Shown here: positions 1-5,281 of the stretch, piece by piece
How positions within the stretch are numbered: position 1 is the first letter of the stretch
Layout: each line of letters opens with the position of its first letter
From: an uncultured Gammaproteobacteria bacterium
GTDB lineage: Bacteria > Pseudomonadota > Gammaproteobacteria > Pseudomonadales > DT-91
Length of the DNA stretch: 5,281 nucleotides
Direction of reading: 5' to 3'
Assembly (NCBI GenBank): GCA_929200485.1
Contig: CAKMZU010000255.1
Coordinates: 1-5,281 of the forward strand
Made by a program: the position numbers and the translations under genes
The notes under the pieces: generated by a model
What the model was told of the DNA's origin: nothing
The model's input: the letters and a program-made list of their open reading frames with translations, nothing else
Database searches by the model: none

Positions 1-384
1 GGATAATATTGCTTCACATCACTTTGAAACAACTTAACAATTTCAGCCTGAGAAAATTCAGAGCGTAGTGTAAAAAAGTATTCAAAGTAACGAGTGATTG
101 CAGGGCTTAAGGTAAGCTTGCCATTAGGGCTAGTAACGATAGGACGATCTGCTTCACTTCCTCTTGCGCTTGATGCATGCGTTAATTGCTTTTCGAGTTT
201 AACTAAGAGCAAATCTTTGTCTTCAACAGGCTTTACTAATAACTTTTGTTTCCTGAATCGCCTTAGCCGTTTCAGGGTAAAAAATGGCTTTTCCTGGCTT
301 TTCAATAAAGAAATATAAAGTCACTGCACTGACCACAAAACCAAAGATCACTTTGGCAATAGCAACTTTTGTGGTTAGCTGCAC
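1..384 (-). pseudogene. lifO: Lipase-specific foldase (lipase chaperone, Lif), frameshifted and cut by the window edge
   Basis: This is the N-terminal part of a membrane-anchored periplasmic foldase that folds the lipase encoded just upstream before its secretion. A GTG start at 382-384 lies one base after the lipase stop; an in-frame TGA a few codons upstream rules out an earlier start. The first 53 codons give a short N-tail, a hydrophobic anchor (about residues 8-26, including VIFGFVVSAVTLYFF) and a variable linker, then hit TGA at 223-225. A one-base change of frame near 226-235 (an AAA run at 232-234 on the coding strand) restores an open frame to the window edge. That frame reads ARGSEADRP, then NGKLTLSPAITRYFEYFF. 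This resembles the Lif pattern of SLRGT..DG, then G.L.....R.FFDYFLSA.GE. The signature motif (about 57-92) is degenerate: FEYFFTLRSE where I expect FDYFLSAxGE. Possibilities are a decaying gene, a sequencing error or programmed slippage. The family call is fairly secure; the cause of the break is not. Confidence 0.72.
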
Positions 385-385
385 G

Positions 386-1417
386 TTACAGGCCTGCTTC
401 TTTCATTCGGTTTGCATGCATACGATAAAGTGTTAACGGATTCGGCGCATTCGGATGAATAAGCCCTAATGCCTGATTGGTTAAATCGGTATGATTCATT
501 GGCGAGTAATCATCCTTGATGACCATGCCAAGGTGTGTTGCGCAGCGGCTTAATGTGCCATCGTTTTGATCATCAGGAAAACGATCCATAGTGACTTTTA
601 GAATTTTATCCAAAGGATCAAGCTTATTGGTCAATACGCCAATACCGCCCCATGAATAAAAATACACTTCATGATCCTCGCCTGTTTCCTCATCCTTAAA
701 AACCACTTTACGCTCTTCTTCTTTAGCAACACCATCGCAATCATCAGGGATACCTGCAGGGAATCTTTTGTTAAATTCCTCGGTTCCTTCATAGTTTACA
801 GTTTCAAAAGCACCTCTAGGATACTGCGGCATACCAGCTGGGCCTGCACTTAGGTTATCCATTAAAAAACCCATCATGGCAAAAAGCACTTCAACCAAGG
901 CCGTTCCCCAAATACTTTGATAGGCTTCAGTAATGACTGCTGCTTTTTCAGAGCCTAATTTATTCACGCCGCCAACGGTAGAGATAGAAGCGATTAAATC
1001 AGGGCGAACCGCTGCAATATAGCGTGAGGTTTGTGCGCCGTGGCTATGAGCAATTAAATTAAACTTCTCAATGCTGGTATCAATCGCTTTTTGATCTTCT
1101 AAAAAAGCAATTAACTGTTCACCACGTACTTCATGCGTATTCAGTGATGACATCTTTGGAACAAACACGGTTGCACCACCGACTTCCAAGGCCTTTGGCA
1201 CATGATGGAAATAATCCAGTCCAAAAATGGAATCAAAGCCGTTTAATCCATGCACCAACACAATAGGGTGTTTTGTTTGAGTGTAATCCGGATCATCCAC
1301 TGGCTGATCGATTACGTAATTCGTACCAATATCGACTTTCAGTGGACCGAATTCAAAACCACACGAAGCAATTAAGGACAATACAAAGAACAGAGGGAGG
1401 CAACGGATAGGAGACAT
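386..1417 (-). CDS. lip: Triacylglycerol lipase, bacterial lipase subfamily I.1/I.2, predicted lipoprotein
   Basis: This is an alpha/beta-hydrolase that cleaves ester bonds of long-chain triacylglycerols. The 343 residues match the Pseudomonas LipA layout end to end: HGLNGFDSIFGLDYF (56-70, oxyanion-hole loop), EVRGEQL (96-102), nucleophile elbow AHSHG with Ser125, AAVRPDLIAS (135-144), LTNKLDPLD (262-270), NDG with Asp286, THLGMVI (294-300), and MNHTDLTNQ with His309. The triad is therefore Ser125-Asp286-His309. Asp267, Asp311, Gln315 and Leu319 fit the family calcium site, and Cys227/Cys292 fit the family disulfide. Two departures stand out. The elbow is AHSHGA instead of GHSHGG. The N-terminus is a short basic-hydrophobic leader ending in a lipobox (Ile16-Ala-Ser-Cys19), so lipid anchoring is predicted where relatives are usually released by type II secretion. 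No good Shine-Dalgarno precedes the ATG, but no better start exists. The foldase gene follows after one base, so the two are co-transcribed. Confidence 0.93.
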   Translation of the reverse strand: MSPIRCLPLFFVLSLIASCGFEFGPLKVDIGTNYVIDQPVDDPDYTQTKHPIVLVHGLNGFDSIFGLDYFHHVPKALEVGGATVFVPKMSSLNTHEVRGEQLIAFLEDQKAIDTSIEKFNLIAHSHGAQTSRYIAAVRPDLIASISTVGGVNKLGSEKAAVITEAYQSIWGTALVEVLFAMMGFLMDNLSAGPAGMPQYPRGAFETVNYEGTEEFNKRFPAGIPDDCDGVAKEEERKVVFKDEETGEDHEVYFYSWGGIGVLTNKLDPLDKILKVTMDRFPDDQNDGTLSRCATHLGMVIKDDYSPMNHTDLTNQALGLIHPNAPNPLTLYRMHANRMKEAGL

Positions 1418-1455
1418 AGGGTATCGTTATTATTGTTTTAAATTCCTTTGTGCAA

Positions 1456-1483
1456 ATTATACACAAAAGGGTTGGATTACCAA
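1456..1483 (-). promoter_or_regulatory. Probable sigma70 promoter of the lipase-foldase operon
   Basis: On the minus strand a perfect -10 hexamer TATAAT (1456-1461) is preceded, after a 16-bp spacer, by TTGGTA (1478-1483), which matches four of six -35 positions. The -10 element lies about 40 bases upstream of the lipase ATG, giving a leader of roughly 30 bases. No other promoter this good is visible in the 175-bp gap between tonB and the lipase gene. Assignment is by consensus only. Confidence 0.55.
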
Positions 1484-1484
1484 A

Positions 1485-1499
1485 ATAGTTGACAACTAT
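1485..1499. promoter_or_regulatory. Perfect 15-bp palindrome next to the lipase promoter (operator candidate)
   Basis: ATAGTTG-A-CAACTAT is a perfect inverted repeat with 7-bp arms around one central base. It ends two bases upstream of the proposed -35 hexamer of the lipase gene. The position and symmetry suit a dimeric transcription factor, activator or repressor. I do not recognise it as the site of a named regulator; in particular it does not fit the GAAAC/GTTTC pattern I recall for PsrA. Confidence 0.4.
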
Positions 1500-1592
1500 C
1501 GTGTTGATTAGTTACTTATTGATCTTAACCAGCATAACTCATGATGGACGCAACTTACCATTACCCCTTCATAAAAAAATCAATCATTATTG

Positions 1593-2462
1593 CTAACGTC
1601 TTTGGCTAAAACGGTCCTTTTTAAACATCCAGGTTCTAACAATTTCTAACTGATTTGCTCCTCTGAGCACTTCGTTTGAGACCGGTTCAAAGGGGCTGGC
1701 TAATCGCACTATGCGTAAAGCTGCTTTATCTAGCAATGGTTCACCCGAGCTCTTAAGAATTTTTGTAGATTCAAGTCGGCCATCTTTATTAATCGTCACG
1801 ACCAACTGCAATTCACCATAAATCGCATTTTCTCGAGCTTCTTTAGGGTAATGGTCATTACCTACCGCTTCAATACGCTGTTGCCATGCAAAGAGATAAG
1901 CCGCATCTTCTGATGACTTAGTCGCTACAGAGGATAAGCGCCGCTTCTTAGGTAATCGGGCATAGGCTTGTTTCTGCTCAGCCAGCCGCGCTTTTAAAGC
2001 AGCGATTTCTTTCTGTCTTTGCGTTAGCGCATCCGGTCCGTTAAGTAAATCTGGTGTTTCTTCATTGACGGCTTCCTGTTTTTTAATCTTGCGATTGGCA
2101 TCCGTACTGGTTATACGTAGCTGTGCACTTTCTTGTGACTGCTGCTGTTTTATTTTTTGTTGTTGAACCTGATTATCATTTTGATGATCGATCTGGGCAA
2201 TCTGCGTTGTGGTCATTTCTTTTTTAACCGATTCAATACCACTGGCAGACTGGTTATTTTGCGCCAAAAAATCTGCATCCAATACAGGCTCCTCTTCATT
2301 ATAATGAGAAAGGGTAATATCGATGCGTTTAGCAGGTTTTGCTTTGGGTACATCCAAAGCAAAACCCAAGCCCAGAATAACCGCAACATGTAAAGCAAAA
2401 GCCATGACTAGCATGAAGCCGAGACGACTGTGGGTTCTTGCAGCAGGATCAGGTGAAAACAT
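1593..2462 (-). CDS. tonB3: TonB-family energy transducer, probable TonB3-type linked to twitching motility
   Basis: TonB proteins span the periplasm and pass proton-motive-force energy from ExbB-ExbD to outer-membrane partners. The 289 residues show a short cytoplasmic tail, one membrane segment (about 15-36), and a long polar linker that is rich in Gln (notably 95-115) and contains a probable coiled coil (about 145-170). A canonical TonB C-terminal domain (about 190-281) follows: YP at 205-206, YGELQLVVTINKDGRL, SSGEPLLDKAALRIVRLASPFEP, and the closing IVRTWMF. The linker has few prolines and none of the Glu-Pro/Lys-Pro repeats of enteric TonB. No exbB or exbD is nearby. The gene follows gshB after 58 bp on the same strand with no obvious terminator between, so they probably share a transcript. 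In P. aeruginosa the TonB gene in this position (tonB3) is needed for twitching motility, so the same role is inferred here. The ATG has only a weak ribosome binding site. Confidence 0.85.
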   Translation of the reverse strand: MFSPDPAARTHSRLGFMLVMAFALHVAVILGLGFALDVPKAKPAKRIDITLSHYNEEEPVLDADFLAQNNQSASGIESVKKEMTTTQIAQIDHQNDNQVQQQKIKQQQSQESAQLRITSTDANRKIKKQEAVNEETPDLLNGPDALTQRQKEIAALKARLAEQKQAYARLPKKRRLSSVATKSSEDAAYLFAWQQRIEAVGNDHYPKEARENAIYGELQLVVTINKDGRLESTKILKSSGEPLLDKAALRIVRLASPFEPVSNEVLRGANQLEIVRTWMFKKDRFSQRR

Positions 2463-2520
2463 ACAGACCGGGTATTATTCTTTCTATTTAAACAAAAAAC
2501 CTGACTTTCTTAATTAACGC

Positions 2521-3462
2521 TTAAATAGCCAGGATGGCATCTATCAATTTGCCCGCAATATCCAATTGTGTTTCACGATAAATTTCTCTGACACAAGTTG
2601 GGCTAGTGACATTAATTTCAGTCAGATAATCGCCGATTATATCTAATCCGACAAAAAGTAACCCCTTCTCTTTTAACACAGGGATAACTTGCTCACATAT
2701 CCACAGATCTCGTTCAGTGACTTCAACCACTTTACTGATACCACCTGCAACTAAATTGCCTCGAGTTTCACCTTTTGCTGGAATTCTAGCAAGCGCATAA
2801 GGCATGGGCTCATAATTCACAACATGTAAACGCTTGTCACCTTTTACAATGTCAGGGATATACACCTGTGCCATAATGCTTTGTGAACCAAATTCCGTTA
2901 AGGTTTCCAAAATAACGCTCAGATTTGAATCATCCTCTTTCACTCGAAAAATTTTTGAGCCACCCATACCATCCAGTGGTTTGAAAATGACATCTTTATG
3001 TGTGCGATGAAAATCTTTTAACAGCGTCATATCTTTTGCAACCAAATGCGTCGGACTACACTCAGGAAACCAGGTGGCAAAAATTTTCTCGTTACAGTCG
3101 CGAAGCGAAGATGGCTTATTCACAACCAAAACCCCTTCACGCTCAGCCGCTTCTAAAATGTAGGTGGCATAAATAAACTCATTATCAAAAGGTGGATCTT
3201 TTCGCATTAAAATCACATCAAGATCCGAAAGCGCAGTTTTTTGTGGGTCACCCAGCTCAAACCAGTGAGTTTCATCCATAAAGACATCAAGCGAACTCGC
3301 CATAGCATAAGCTTTGCCATTCTCTATAAATAGATCTGCGACCGTCATATAGAAAAGATCCAAGCCACGGTTTTTTGCTGCTGCCAACATGGCCAAGGAA
3401 GTATCTTTTGCAAAGTGGATTTCCTCAATGGGATCCATCACCACCCCAAGACGCTTTTTCAT
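2521..3462 (-). CDS. gshB: Glutathione synthetase
   Basis: This cytosolic enzyme carries out the second step of glutathione synthesis: gamma-glutamylcysteine + glycine + ATP gives glutathione + ADP + phosphate. The 313 residues match E. coli GshB (316) along their whole length. Visible are the N-terminal VVMDPIEEIHFAKDTS, VILMRKDPPFDNEFIYATYI (83-102), VNKPSSLRDCNEK (114-126), the ATP-grasp lysine segment KPLDGMGG (161-168), ARIPAKGETRGNLVAGG (225-241), and GLDIIGDYLTEINVTSPTC (272-290). Asp274, Glu282 and Asn284 correspond to the Mg2+ ligands of the E. coli enzyme. GGGAG lies five bases before the ATG, which fixes the start. It is the first gene of the minus-strand pair with tonB and is divergent from pilG across a 251-bp gap. 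The neighbourhood to pil genes is conserved in pseudomonads but has no known metabolic meaning. The protein is complete, with no missing key residues. Confidence 0.97.
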   Translation of the reverse strand: MKKRLGVVMDPIEEIHFAKDTSLAMLAAAKNRGLDLFYMTVADLFIENGKAYAMASSLDVFMDETHWFELGDPQKTALSDLDVILMRKDPPFDNEFIYATYILEAAEREGVLVVNKPSSLRDCNEKIFATWFPECSPTHLVAKDMTLLKDFHRTHKDVIFKPLDGMGGSKIFRVKEDDSNLSVILETLTEFGSQSIMAQVYIPDIVKGDKRLHVVNYEPMPYALARIPAKGETRGNLVAGGISKVVEVTERDLWICEQVIPVLKEKGLLFVGLDIIGDYLTEINVTSPTCVREIYRETQLDIAGKLIDAILAI

Positions 3463-3476
3463 GATTTCTCCCGTAA

Positions 3477-3499
3477 AAAGTGACGATTTTTGTCACTTT
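3477..3499 (-). promoter_or_regulatory. Terminator-like hairpin in the gshB leader
   Basis: Transcribed toward gshB, AAAGTGAC (8 bases), a 7-base loop AAAAATC and the exact complement GTCACTTT form a perfect stem that runs into a five-U tract. The 3' arm ends five bases before the GGGAG ribosome binding site. The stem has five pairs containing the G-C bases plus three A-U pairs, so it is of modest strength. It could attenuate transcription, shield the ribosome binding site, or stabilise the mRNA. There is no visible alternative antiterminator pairing and no recognised riboswitch. Confidence 0.4.
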
Positions 3500-3636
3500 A
3501 CCTGCTAAAAAAATGCTGTAAGTTGTTCTGTTTCTCGAACCTTGCCCCCTTTTAGAAAAATGTTCAAGTATTGATAGACATTTAAAAGCCGTTTTCGTAT
3601 GTTTCTCTATCACAAATAAATCGCACGTTGGTCCGA

Positions 3637-3648
3637 TCAAAATTTTGA
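3637..3648. repeat. Perfect 12-bp palindrome TCAAAATTTTGA at the pilG promoter
   Basis: TCAAAATTTTGA equals its own reverse complement and overlaps the candidate -35 element of the pil operon. It is also bracketed by a short inverted pair, TGGTC (3629-3633) and GACCA (3647-3651). Such symmetry in the shared control region of gshB and pilG could be an operator, though AT-rich palindromes of this length arise by chance more readily than GC-containing ones. Confidence 0.3.
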
Positions 3649-3673
3649 CCAGACTAAAAAGAGCGTAAAAAAT
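3645..3673 (+). promoter_or_regulatory. Possible promoter of the pilGHIJ operon
   Basis: TTGACC (3645-3650) matches five of six -35 positions and is followed, after 17 bases, by AAAAAT (3668-3673), a poor -10 (four of six). The AT-rich tract allows other -10 registers, so the exact start is uncertain. The -35 overlaps the right half of the 12-bp palindrome at 3637-3648. The expected leader is about 35 bases and ends in the strong AAGGAG at 3701-3706 that precedes pilG. Confidence 0.35.
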
Positions 3674-3713
3674 AACAAAGCTGTAAAGCAAAGATAAATA
3701 AAGGAGCCTCACG

Positions 3714-4106
3714 ATGGATGGCAATTTCGACAACCTCAAAGTGATGGTGATTGACGATAGCAAAACCATTCGCCGTACGGCTGAGACATTACTGTCTAAA
3801 GTCGGCTGCAATGTCATTACAGCGATCGATGGTTTTGATGCCCTAGCTAAAATCGCTGACGTCAAACCCAATATTATCTTTGTCGACATTATGATGCCTC
3901 GACTTGATGGTTATCAAACCTGTGCGTTGATTAAAAATAACTCTGAGTTTAAATCGACCCCTGTAATCATGCTTTCAAGTAAAGATGGTCTGTTTGATAA
4001 AGCTAAAGGAAGAATCGTAGGCTCAGATCAATACTTGACCAAGCCTTTCAGTAAAACTGAATTGATCGATGCAATCGAATCGCATGTTGCCGTTTCTCAT
4101 TCGTAA
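3714..4106 (+). CDS. pilG: Twitching motility response regulator PilG (CheY-like)
   Basis: PilG is a stand-alone receiver domain phosphorylated by the hybrid kinase ChpA. In P. aeruginosa it promotes pilus extension and surface-induced cAMP production. The 130 residues make a single receiver fold: acidic pair Asp14-Asp15 in VMVIDDSKTIRR, phospho-acceptor Asp58 in FVDIMMPRLDGYQTC, Ser88 at the conserved Thr/Ser position (IMLSSKDG), and Lys110-Pro111 in YLTKPFSK. It has about ten extra N-terminal residues compared with pilH, as is usual for PilG, and no output domain. AAGGAG lies seven bases before the ATG and fixes the start. It is the first gene of the pil run, with pilH 25 bp downstream. The order G-H-I-J separates it from generic CheY proteins. 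Confidence 0.96.
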   Translation: MDGNFDNLKVMVIDDSKTIRRTAETLLSKVGCNVITAIDGFDALAKIADVKPNIIFVDIMMPRLDGYQTCALIKNNSEFKSTPVIMLSSKDGLFDKAKGRIVGSDQYLTKPFSKTELIDAIESHVAVSHS

Positions 4107-4131
4107 ACAGAAAAAAAGGATACAATCAACG

Positions 4132-4503
4132 ATGGCGAAAATTTTAATTGTTGATGACTCTCCAACAGAACGCAAAACCATGGAAGATATTCTGGTTAAA
4201 GAGGGGCACGACATCATCAAGGCAACCAATGGGGACGAGGGTGTCGCTGTTGCTAAAGATAAATTGCCAGACATCATTTTAATGGATGTTGTTATGCCGG
4301 GTACTAATGGCTTTCAGGCAACGCGTCAGCTAACTAAAAATGAATCCACCAGCCACATTCCTGTCGTTATTGTGACTACTAAGGATCAAGAAACAGATAG
4401 ACTTTGGGGTAAAAGACAAGGCGCCTCCAATTATCTGACTAAACCTATTGATAAAAAGCAGCTCGTTAAAATAGTTAATGACGCGCTTTTGCAATCGGCG
4501 TAA
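4132..4503 (+). CDS. pilH: Twitching motility response regulator PilH (CheY-like)
   Basis: PilH is the second single-domain receiver of the Pil-Chp system. In P. aeruginosa it acts opposite to PilG, favouring retraction or serving as a phosphate sink. The protein is 123 residues. Key positions are Asp8-Asp9 (ILIVDDSPTE), phospho-acceptor Asp52 (IILMDVVMPGTNGFQATRQL), Thr82 (VIVTTKDQETDRLWGKRQG) and Lys104-Pro105 (YLTKPIDK). The GFQATRQLTK and WGKRQGA stretches are PilH-typical. The start at 4132 (MAKILIV) is preferred over an in-frame ATG at 4069, because the latter lies inside pilG and adds 21 residues that precede the receiver fold. AAAAGGA lies about 11 bases upstream of the chosen ATG. 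The gene is co-transcribed with pilG (25-bp gap) and pilI (12-bp gap). Confidence 0.96.
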   Translation: MAKILIVDDSPTERKTMEDILVKEGHDIIKATNGDEGVAVAKDKLPDIILMDVVMPGTNGFQATRQLTKNESTSHIPVVIVTTKDQETDRLWGKRQGASNYLTKPIDKKQLVKIVNDALLQSA

Positions 4504-4515
4504 TCAAGGTTTTAT

Positions 4516-5052
4516 ATGCCATCGCTAGCCTTCGATCATTTAATAGAAGTCGTCAATCACGCTAAAATTATTGACCCTGAATTACCTGCGCGAAAAATCA
4601 CGCAGGAATCAACATCAGGCATTGGTTTTAGCTTACTTTCTCGCCGACTGTTTTCACCGATTGACGAAGTCGTTGAGATGCTCGAAGTGCCTGAGGCAAC
4701 CAAACTGCCTGGCGTTAACCCATGGGTATTAGGTATTGCAAATTTTCGCGGCAAACTCCTCCCCCTTTTCGATTTGTCGATATTTTTTAACGATTACAAC
4801 AAGTATGATGCAAAGAAAAAACGCGTATTAGTGATCGAGCTTGGCGATCTTTATGCAGGGGTCATTGTCAACGAAGTCTATGGTATGGTTCACTTGCCTT
4901 CAGATACTCCCTTTTCAAGTTCAGAAACAAGTGACACACAGCTTAATAAGTATTCAACGGGCTGCTTAACGCAAGATGGTGTTGAGTGGCAGTATTTCAG
5001 TCCGTTTGAATTAGCGAAAGACCCTAGATTTTTTAACGCTGCAAATAATTAA
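4516..5052 (+). CDS. pilI: Type IV pilus chemosensory adaptor PilI (CheW-like)
   Basis: PilI couples the membrane receptor PilJ to the histidine kinase ChpA in the pilus chemosensory array at the cell pole. The 178 residues contain a leader of about 33 residues followed by one CheW domain (about 34-170). The conserved core is PGVNPWVLGIANFRGKLLPL (65-84), continuing into FDL, then VLVIELGDLYAGVIVNEVYG (104-123) and the closing WQYFSPFELAKDPRFF. There is no kinase or receiver domain, so it is an adaptor and not a CheV-type fusion. The ATG is preceded by AAGG at a six-base spacing and lies 12 bp after the pilH stop, which implies the same mRNA. The length is normal for PilI. Confidence 0.95.
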   Translation: MPSLAFDHLIEVVNHAKIIDPELPARKITQESTSGIGFSLLSRRLFSPIDEVVEMLEVPEATKLPGVNPWVLGIANFRGKLLPLFDLSIFFNDYNKYDAKKKRVLVIELGDLYAGVIVNEVYGMVHLPSDTPFSSSETSDTQLNKYSTGCLTQDGVEWQYFSPFELAKDPRFFNAANN

Positions 5053-5097
5053 TTTTCAATTATCGACATAAGGCAAGCAAATGGAACGCCGGCCTTA

Positions 5098-5120
5098 GAG
5101 AGGCTCCTATGGAGCATCTC
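5098..5120 (+). other. Intercistronic hairpin between pilI and pilJ
   Basis: GCTCC (5103-5107), a three-base loop TAT and GGAGC (5111-5115) form a tight stem. Across a single G-A mismatch it is extended by GAGA (5098-5101) pairing with TCTC (5117-5120). The downstream sequence is A-rich with no T tract, so it is not an intrinsic terminator. Likely roles are mRNA processing or stability, or setting the pilI-to-pilJ expression ratio. A GGAG in the 3' arm is held in the stem. Confidence 0.45.
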
Positions 5121-5158
5121 ACAAACATAACAATAAAGAAACGTCGCAGGAGCTAACG

Positions 5159-5281
5159 ATGAGTACCACTTCATCAACCATGCTAAGACAGTCAGGCAAC
5201 AAACTGATTTTCGTGCCAGCCACTTTAATGGCTCTCACTTTTGGTGTCTTATTGTTTACCATCATGCAGGTATTCAAAGAT
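5159..5281 (+). CDS. pilJ: Type IV pilus methyl-accepting chemotaxis receptor PilJ, N-terminal fragment
   Basis: PilJ is the inner-membrane receptor of the Pil-Chp pathway. It senses surface contact or pilus-related signals in the periplasm and signals through a cytoplasmic methyl-accepting domain to PilI and ChpA. Only the first 41 codons lie in the window: a polar N-tail (MSTTSSTMLRQSGNK) and the first membrane segment (about residues 16-37, from LIFVPATLMALTF through LLFTIM), then the start of the periplasmic part. AGGAG (5148-5152) six bases before the ATG sets the start. The identification rests mainly on position after pilI and on this topology, because the diagnostic signalling domain is outside the window. 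It lies 106 bp after pilI, a wider gap than the others in the operon. Confidence 0.82.
   Translation, partial: MSTTSSTMLRQSGNKLIFVPATLMALTFGVLLFTIMQVFKD

Noticed and set aside
94..318. Open frame of 74 codons on the plus strand
   Set aside because: It is antisense to the foldase gene, has no ribosome binding site and has no protein-like features; the minus-strand frames explain the region better.
1570..1592. Possible rho-independent terminator after tonB
   Set aside because: A T7 tract is present on the minus strand, but the only preceding stem is four A/T-rich pairs (CAAT/ATTG), too weak to call.
2157..2517. Open frames on both strands overlapping the N-terminal half of tonB
   Set aside because: They are shadows of the tonB linker and membrane segment, with no start signals or recognisable domains.
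3525..3610. Repeated octamer TGTTTCTC in the gshB-pilG gap
   Set aside because: Two copies of an octamer in about 250 bases are expected by chance at appreciable frequency; spacing and flanks show no further similarity.
3425..3889. Open frame of 154 codons on the minus strand across the gshB-pilG gap
   Set aside because: It overlaps the gshB start and is antisense to the well-supported pilG; its sequence resembles no family and it is a by-product of the pilG codons.
4069..4131. Earlier in-frame ATG for pilH
   Set aside because: It would begin inside pilG and add 21 basic residues ahead of the receiver fold, whereas PilH proteins begin with the MA-ILIVDDS segment.
1..5281. CRISPR arrays, insertion sequences, tRNA or rRNA genes, defence genes
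   Set aside because: I saw no regular direct repeats, transposase-like frames, terminal inverted repeats or RNA gene signatures; apart from the short gaps the window is filled by ordinary genes.

Overview
The window is chromosomal DNA of a gammaproteobacterium with AT-leaning composition (low 40s % GC judged by eye). The evidence is gene order: tonB - gshB on the minus strand, divergent from pilG - pilH - pilI - pilJ on the plus strand. This is the arrangement I recall around the type IV pilus chemosensory (Pil-Chp) locus of Pseudomonas aeruginosa (tonB3-gshB-pilGHIJ). The composition and the neighbouring subfamily I.1 lipase make a marine, Oceanospirillales-like relative more likely than Pseudomonas itself, but I cannot name the genus.

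Left part (1-1417, minus strand): a two-gene lipase unit. A family I.1 triacylglycerol lipase (386-1417) is followed one base later by its dedicated foldase (lipase chaperone, Lif), which runs off the left edge. The foldase reading frame appears broken by a single-base shift near 226-235. The lipase has all the expected catalytic, calcium and disulfide residues, but also a lipoprotein signal peptide and an Ala-His-Ser-His-Gly nucleophile elbow. A well-formed sigma70-type promoter and a perfect 15-bp palindrome lie in front of it.

Middle (1593-3462, minus strand): gshB (glutathione synthetase) followed after 58 bp by a TonB-family protein, probably the TonB3-type protein linked to twitching motility in Pseudomonas. 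The gshB leader carries a terminator-like hairpin just upstream of its ribosome binding site.

Right part (3714-5281, plus strand): pilG and pilH (CheY-like single-domain response regulators), pilI (CheW-like adaptor) and the first 41 codons of pilJ (the methyl-accepting chemotaxis-type receptor). By family knowledge, PilJ senses at the membrane and PilI couples it to the ChpA kinase (expected beyond the right edge). PilG and PilH receive the phosphate and set the balance of pilus extension and retraction and surface-linked cAMP signalling. A hairpin and a five-codon mini-ORF sit in the 106-bp gap before pilJ.

Nothing here looks like a wholly new system. The points most worth a second look are the broken foldase beside an intact lipase, the lipoprotein form of that lipase, and three small palindromes or hairpins in the intergenic gaps.
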